Assembly: GCF_002876705.1 (NCBI RefSeq)
Contig: NZ_MDAG01000008.1
Coordinates: 1 to 64,000 of the forward strand
Reading direction: 5' to 3'
Source of the DNA: Enterovibrio norvegicus_B
GTDB taxonomy: Bacteria; Pseudomonadota; Gammaproteobacteria; Enterobacterales; Vibrionaceae
DNA: 64,000 nt
Of this stretch, positions 59,570-64,000 are shown in pieces. Both the position numbers and the translations under genes were made by a program. The notes under the pieces are model-generated. The model worked only from the letters and a program-made list of their open reading frames with translations, was not told the origin of the DNA and made no database searches. The stretch's first letter is position 1. The number at the start of each line of letters is the position of its first letter.

Positions 59570-59807
59570 AGCGTTTCTCGTTAATTCTGATGCGGCGATT
59601 TTATCACTATCAGGGGGCGAACATAGTAGAGATTTCGTTGCTAAAGGTGGCAACGCTTTTTTTGCTCGGTTCAGTCTGTTGGTGCGTGCTCATTGATATC
59701 AAGCTGCATTGATATCAAACCGCACTGTCACAGATTGGGGCGCTCAATACGGGAATGTCATTCAGATACTGTATTCTGGCGAACATGACGTAGCGACCGA
59801 GTGATGA

Positions 59808-60332
59808 ATGTTGTTTGTACGGAAGTTCTTTAAGAAAGAAAAACCAAGGGTGTACCTCGACTCGATCTTTGTCGTGCCTCGTGGGGAGCTAACGTCAAGC
59901 GATGAATGGGGATTGCTGGCGAGTGCTGAGAGTTTTGAAGAGAGTATTCGCGCTGAGCTTGGTGAGATCTTTAACTTGCCACATATTTCTACTGCGTCAG
60001 AGGTGACGCGACGTGATCTTGGTTTGCAAGTGGCTGTTGTGGGATACCGAGGTGGAGAGCTTGTTGATGCGGGTTTGCATCCCATATCGGTGCCTATATT
60101 TTGGAAACCCAAGATAGAGATACATTCACGTTTGTTCTATTTAGACAGTCAGAAAACGTTCAAAAAATACAAAGTGGTAGAGCGTTTCTCTTGGTCTGAT
60201 TTTGTTGGGCGTTCAATGACGCTCAATGGGTTATTCTTTCGGTATAAGCCCTTGTATAACAATAAAGATATGGAGCATTTGATCTTGAAGGCTTGCCTTC
60301 GGCTTGTAGAGAAAATGAAATCATCGTTATAA
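59808..60332 (+). CDS. Orphan protein, basic N-terminus
   Basis: 174 aa. It opens LFVRKFFKKEKPRVYLDSIFVVPRGEL, contains FEESIRAELGEIFNLPHISTASEV and GLHPISVPIFWKPKIEIHSRLFY, and ends in a helix rich in Lys/Leu. No membrane helix or signal. I do not recognise a family. The ribosome site is weak. A small terminator follows about 90 bases downstream. Confidence 0.55.
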   Translation: MLFVRKFFKKEKPRVYLDSIFVVPRGELTSSDEWGLLASAESFEESIRAELGEIFNLPHISTASEVTRRDLGLQVAVVGYRGGELVDAGLHPISVPIFWKPKIEIHSRLFYLDSQKTFKKYKVVERFSWSDFVGRSMTLNGLFFRYKPLYNNKDMEHLILKACLRLVEKMKSSL

Positions 60333-60423
60333 CGGTGCAGACAACGAAGCACTAACAACGCTCACTTATATTCTGAATCTCGCCTTTACTTACGTTCATA
60401 CCGAGTGTGTCATACGGTTAATG

Positions 60424-60443
60424 AGTGACGGCGTCACTTTTTT
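60424..60443 (+). terminator. Short terminator-like hairpin
   Basis: AGTGAC / GTCACT (60424-60429 with 60433-60438) around GGC, followed by a T-run. The T-run reads rightward. Confidence 0.6.
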
Positions 60444-61248
60444 ACCCCTTCAACAATCCCCCTTTCTCCATATCCGCACATCGATAGCATTTTTCATCGC
60501 CGCAATGGGTGATGGTTGGCGTTGTTTTGATGGCATGGGCGCAGGTTTGTACCAGAGTGTGCAGAGGATAAGCTGTCCACGTGCTTTGTCCAGCCTTGGC
60601 TTGCTGGGATATTTCAGTGAGTAAGGGAGCGAATTTATTAAAACCCTCTGAACAACTTCCCACGGATGTTTCGACGATGCCGCGTGTGTATGTTTTTGCC
60701 CAGCGCCTTAAAAGGTTTCTGCCAGCGAGTTGTTCTGCGAAGTGAATAGGGGTGATGGTGGTGAGGGGCACACCCATTGAGACAACGATGGCGTCGTTGG
60801 CTTCATCGCATGCATACAGGCCGTAGATATCATCATTCGTCTGTTTCGACAGGATGGCTTCCGCATGAGGGCCGACAGCTGCGTAGCTGCAAATAGGGTG
60901 GGTGCTGCGAATACGGTCTGGGCGGTGCAGCAAGGCTTTTGAAATGGCGCCCATGCTAGGCTCAAGGCGGTTTTTGTCGCCGCAGAAGATCACGGTTTCT
61001 TCAAGGTGTAGCTCGCCGCGGTATCCGTTTTGGCGGTAAGGATCGCCGTTGGGCGGAAGGCAAAGTGTGTCGTAATTGAAGGTAGGCACCACCACGGTGC
61101 ACCCCGCTTCAAGAAGTGCATCTATCAAGGTGTCGGGACCACCGTCAAGGTGGCCGAATGAGCGGACAGACGAGTGAACAAATAACACTTTATTCTCAAG
61201 CGCCAGTGCTTTGATAGCATCCTGAACATCACTTCGCGTTGTGGTCAC
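60442..61248 (-). CDS. AAC(3)-family N-acetyltransferase in an amino-sugar operon
   Basis: 268 aa. KVLFVHSSVRSFGHLDGGPDTLIDALLEAGCTVVVPTFNYD, then MGAISKALLHRPDRIRSTHPICSYAAVGPHAEAIL and MGVPLTTITPIHFAEQLAGR are the conserved blocks of antibiotic N-acetyltransferase (AAC(3)/YokD) proteins, which move acetyl from acetyl-CoA to an amino group of aminoglycosides. Its start overlaps the hexosaminidase stop by 4 bases. Linked to a hexosaminidase and a ROK protein, its natural substrate may be an amino sugar rather than an antibiotic (inference). The C-terminal HCGDEKCYRCADMEKGG has three Cys plus His spaced like a small metal site, not usual for the family. Confidence 0.82.
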   Translation of the reverse strand: MTTTRSDVQDAIKALALENKVLFVHSSVRSFGHLDGGPDTLIDALLEAGCTVVVPTFNYDTLCLPPNGDPYRQNGYRGELHLEETVIFCGDKNRLEPSMGAISKALLHRPDRIRSTHPICSYAAVGPHAEAILSKQTNDDIYGLYACDEANDAIVVSMGVPLTTITPIHFAEQLAGRNLLRRWAKTYTRGIVETSVGSCSEGFNKFAPLLTEISQQAKAGQSTWTAYPLHTLVQTCAHAIKTTPTITHCGDEKCYRCADMEKGGLLKG

Positions 61249-63038
61249 GACATTGCCTCTTTGTTTGCTGCTTTTGATGTCACTGTCTCGAGTAATGACA
61301 ATAAATACTCAAGACGGCTCGTACTTTGATTCATGCCACCTGGACGATAGTTGTTGGTCCACAGCGCGCGGTAGGTGCGTATCAGTGGTTTCAACTCGCC
61401 CACAAGCGCGGTTTTTCTATCGTCTGTAAATTGTTCGACAAGGCGATGGCCTTCTTGCTCATAGCCTTGTGCAATAAGGCAAGCAAGGCGTAATGCGTCT
61501 ATCGTCCAGCGTAGCTCTTTGGTTAGTGCGGAAGAAAGGTCTTCGAGCTTTTCTTGCCACAGCGCCAGTTCATTTAGCGCGGTATTAACCGTGTTCGTCT
61601 CTATGCCTTTGGCATGTTTGATATGACGGCGAGAGGCTTGGTCAAACAGGAAAGGACCAAAGAAGGCGCAGTTCGGCGTTTCAATGCCTGTCATCAAGTA
61701 GATGTCTTGCAGTGCAATCAGTGCATCGCATTCTGTTTGGGTGACATCAGGGTAGAACCATGAAATCGCGCGCATGACATCGTTATCTTTTTGCTGCATT
61801 TCTCCCCATGCCATCGCGCCACCAAAGGCGTATGCAGGGATCGGCATTGAGAATTGCTGGCCGTGCCCCATGTCACCCCATTCCGTCACCATGTAGCCTT
61901 TTGCGCCGAATTTTTTCGCCGATTTCGCTGCTTTTCGCATGTGAGTGACAGCAGCATTCCAACGTCCAGACACTGACGCAAAACAACTGGTGGAAACCGC
62001 GACATGGAAAGGGTAGCCAAACAAGGCAAGTTGCTTGTGCTCGGCATCAAACGGGTGATTCGGTTCGTAACCCCAGTTAAGCAAGGTAAGGTCGTCAGGC
62101 AATTGGTCAATCAGGTTTGGGTAACGAAAGAGCATGTCGCTGAAGATCTGGCAGCGCTTTCCGTGCTTGTTGGCGATGGTGAGAACTTTCTGTAAGTAGT
62201 TTAAATAGACTTTCCCTTTCCCAAAAATCTCACACGCTGATTTGCTGGCACCGACACCTAAATCCATGGTTTCGTCAAAGTTGATATTTAAGGTGTGGCT
62301 GGAAAAGTTCGGCGTAAGCTCAGCGATCAGTCCGTCTATGAAGGTTTCAGTTTGTGTACTGATGGGGTTCAAACCAAATGAGCCAGGGCGGTGGTCGCCA
62401 CGTTGATCTTTAAATCCGGTTTTCTGTTCAGCTAGGTGCTTATATTCAGGGTGATTCAGCCATTTTTCCATGTGGCCGAAGCAGGCTTGGTTTGCGACCA
62501 GTTCAATCCCTTTGTGGCGACAGTAAACGTCAATGTCACGAATATCTTCCGCTGTCATGGGTGTGTAGTCGCGCCATACGGTCTCGTGCTTTTTATAAGC
62601 AAAAGTATGTTCGGTATAGAGCTGTAATTGGTTGTACCTGAGCGCACTCCAATAATCGATGAGTCGCTTGAGCGCGGGTAAGGTAGGGACACGATCTCGG
62701 CTGATATCGAGCAAAATGCTGCGCGCGGAAAAATCGGGCCAGTCTTCAATGACAAAATCGAATTTCAATTCAGCGTCGTTTTCGATCAATTGATTGATCG
62801 AGAGGTGCCCGTATCTCAGGCCGTGCAGATCGGCATAGGCCAAGTTCAACCCGCAAGAGGAATAACTCAGTCGATACCCTTGCTCGGGGAGCGATGGATC
62901 GTGGAGATAAGTCAAAAGCGCATGTGATGAGCGTGCTTCATAATCCGTCGGACAACTGCGCAGCGCGTTCGCTATGCGAAATCGCTGTGCTGAAAACCCC
63001 TCTATAAAGCGTTTGGGTGCGGGGAAAATCAATTCCAT
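61245..63038 (-). CDS. GH20-family beta-N-acetylhexosaminidase-like enzyme, cytoplasmic
   Basis: 597 aa. No signal peptide. The barrel has RSILLDISRDRVPTLPALKRLIDYW, YNQLQLYTEHTFAYKKHETVW, GIELVANQACFGHMEKWL and a catalytic Asp-Glu pair at 255-256 in NINFDETMDLG, corresponding to the DE of GH20. KGYMVTEWGDMGHGQQF later lines the pocket. The C-terminal 170 residues are helical. It should cut terminal GlcNAc or GalNAc from imported oligosaccharides. It is translationally coupled to the AAC(3)-like gene, and the ROK gene is 24 bases upstream. Confidence 0.85.
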   Translation of the reverse strand: MELIFPAPKRFIEGFSAQRFRIANALRSCPTDYEARSSHALLTYLHDPSLPEQGYRLSYSSCGLNLAYADLHGLRYGHLSINQLIENDAELKFDFVIEDWPDFSARSILLDISRDRVPTLPALKRLIDYWSALRYNQLQLYTEHTFAYKKHETVWRDYTPMTAEDIRDIDVYCRHKGIELVANQACFGHMEKWLNHPEYKHLAEQKTGFKDQRGDHRPGSFGLNPISTQTETFIDGLIAELTPNFSSHTLNINFDETMDLGVGASKSACEIFGKGKVYLNYLQKVLTIANKHGKRCQIFSDMLFRYPNLIDQLPDDLTLLNWGYEPNHPFDAEHKQLALFGYPFHVAVSTSCFASVSGRWNAAVTHMRKAAKSAKKFGAKGYMVTEWGDMGHGQQFSMPIPAYAFGGAMAWGEMQQKDNDVMRAISWFYPDVTQTECDALIALQDIYLMTGIETPNCAFFGPFLFDQASRRHIKHAKGIETNTVNTALNELALWQEKLEDLSSALTKELRWTIDALRLACLIAQGYEQEGHRLVEQFTDDRKTALVGELKPLIRTYRALWTNNYRPGGMNQSTSRLEYLLSLLETVTSKAANKEAMS

Positions 63039-63062
63039 CTGACATCGTCCTTGTCATTCACA

Positions 63063-64000
63063 TTAAATTGAAACATTACCGTTCTCTGGTAAGCACAAAC
63101 TTTCGGCCAATCTTAGGTCAGGTGTGAGTAGCTTTTGCCAAGCCATGGAAGCAGCGCCCATGGCGGCGGCTTGCGGGCCAAGAATCGAAAACTCAATGTT
63201 AGGCTTCACGATATAAGACCCCGCCAAGGCATCACTGTGTTTACGCAGTGATGATGCCAACTCCGAACCAAATGACATGCCGTTACCACCAATGACGATG
63301 CGCTTGATGCTCATCAGACTACAAAGGTTAACGGCAAGTTCGGAAAATTCTTCAATAATAACGCTGGGTGTTGGCTCAGCACCTCGCATCAACTCTTGGC
63401 TGTTAAATTGCCCCGCCATGTGTTGCTCGCCGTAAAACAACTGACGATTGAGTACCACGCCAACACCTATGCCGAGTCGGTGATAGTGTTCACGGGCATG
63501 GTGGGTAGAGAGCAGCACATACAAAAAGTGTTCATAAGGCAGGCTACGCTGTTGCATGAGTTCGCCCCATGCGCCGCAGTTGGCGTCATTATCAAGAAAC
63601 ACGGGATAGGGGACATGACGTTTAAACAACGGTGCAAAATTAATAATAGAGCGAACATTGAGCGAATGTGAGAGTTGGAGCTGGCATTTTTCAGGGTCTA
63701 CAAGGCCGGGAACGCCAACGCCGATCGCAAGAATTCGCGGGAACAGTGTTTCAATGTCTTCAATGCAGGGGAGAAGTGCATTGAGCAAAGCTGTGTCTAT
63801 CGAGATTTGTGTATCGATGGGCAACATGTCGTGATAAATCACTTGCCCGAGCAAGTTGACGACGGAAACTTTGAGTGTGTCTGAATTCACATCGACACCG
63901 ATAACCACACCAAACTCTGGGTTGAATACCAAAGACACTTTGGGGCGACCGCCTTTGCCGGACACTATCTGTGGTTGCTCTAAAATCATGCCAATGTCGA
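63063..64000 (-). CDS. ROK-family transcriptional regulator (NagC-like), 5' end off the window
   Basis: Partial: 308 aa are visible from ATG 63989, but the frame continues open to the edge, and upstream codons read DIG, then MILEQPQIVSGKGGRPKVSL, the end of a NagC-type DNA-binding domain. The ROK part has the ATP-type loops GVVIGVDVNSDTLKVSVVNL, GVGVPGLVD, FLDNDANCGAWGE and VIGGNG. The usual zinc motif CxCGxxGCxE after the GEQHMAGQF site is absent. It is probably the regulator of the downstream hexosaminidase and acetyltransferase genes (24-base gap). Ligand likely a GlcNAc-type sugar (inference). Confidence 0.85.
   Translation of the reverse strand, partial: DIGMILEQPQIVSGKGGRPKVSLVFNPEFGVVIGVDVNSDTLKVSVVNLLGQVIYHDMLPIDTQISIDTALLNALLPCIEDIETLFPRILAIGVGVPGLVDPEKCQLQLSHSLNVRSIINFAPLFKRHVPYPVFLDNDANCGAWGELMQQRSLPYEHFLYVLLSTHHAREHYHRLGIGVGVVLNRQLFYGEQHMAGQFNSQELMRGAEPTPSVIIEEFSELAVNLCSLMSIKRIVIGGNGMSFGSELASSLRKHSDALAGSYIVKPNIEFSILGPQAAAMGAASMAWQKLLTPDLRLAESLCLPENGNVSI

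Noticed and set aside
60442..61248. Acquired antibiotic resistance gene
   Set aside because: No integron, transposon or insertion sequence is near, and the gene is coupled to sugar-metabolism genes, so a native metabolic role is more likely.

Overview
The window reads as chromosomal DNA of a marine gammaproteobacterium of the family Vibrionaceae. The evidence is the TonB2-type cluster (DUF3450 - TtpC-like - ExbB - ExbD - TonB - TPR), the small Vibrio-typical families (DUF3081, VF530, DUF3820, DUF302), a second, highly codon-biased EF-G, and moderate GC. Enterovibrio, Grimontia, Photobacterium or Vibrio would all fit; I cannot name the species. The window may come from the secondary chromosome, because it is rich in accessory metabolism and poor in core genes (inference). 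I see no rRNA, tRNA, CRISPR array, complete insertion sequence or prophage.

Layout. 0-5.5 kb: a three-domain nuclease (NUC1 + animal-type XendoU + lamin-tail), an ECF sigma factor, a YcaQ-type DNA glycosylase and small proteins. 5.5-11.7 kb: nucleoside hydrolase, a periplasmic binding protein paired with a GGDEF-EAL receptor, a LysR regulator, a flavin/PLP-type oxidase fold protein. 11.9-16.7 kb: Fe-alcohol dehydrogenase, YjbR, HD hydrolase, RhlE-type helicase, a lipoprotein. 16.8-21.8 kb: ArnT-like and ArnC-like glycosyltransferases divergent from a two-component system, then a cytochrome c. 21.8-22.6 kb: a long structured non-coding stretch. 22.6-33.6 kb: lipoprotein, YegD chaperone, a Gph-like HAD protein lacking its catalytic residues, DUF924, a glutamate-synthase-domain protein, acyltransferase, EF-G2, DUF302. 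33.9-43.0 kb: BaeSR-like two-component system divergent from a di-heme peroxidase-family lipoprotein, a very large phosphodiesterase, and a sulfite oxidase/cytochrome pair. 43.2-46.7 kb: D-amino-acid catabolism (deaminase, D-aminoacylase, RidA). 46.7-54.5 kb: sterol-desaturase-fold protein, VF530, a Fur-box-preceded pseudo-receiver and the TonB2 operon. 54.7-57.5 kb: YgjV-like protein, mercuric-reductase-like flavoprotein, an orphan. 57.6-60.4 kb: AT-richer orphan genes, likely acquired. 60.4-64.0 kb: an amino-sugar operon read leftward (ROK regulator, GH20 hexosaminidase, AAC(3)-family acetyltransferase) that runs off the right edge.

How parts work together. Several blocks are coherent modules: envelope glycosylation with a neighbouring sensor, iron-regulated energy transduction, periplasmic sulfite oxidation, D-amino acid use, and GlcNAc-type sugar processing. 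The most unusual single items are the NUC1-XendoU-lamin-tail fusion, the catalytically degenerate HAD protein, the Pro/His-rich sensor kinase facing a di-heme lipoprotein, a hairpin at 22.3 kb whose loop is exactly complementary to a downstream segment, and the aminoglycoside-acetyltransferase homologue translationally coupled to a hexosaminidase.
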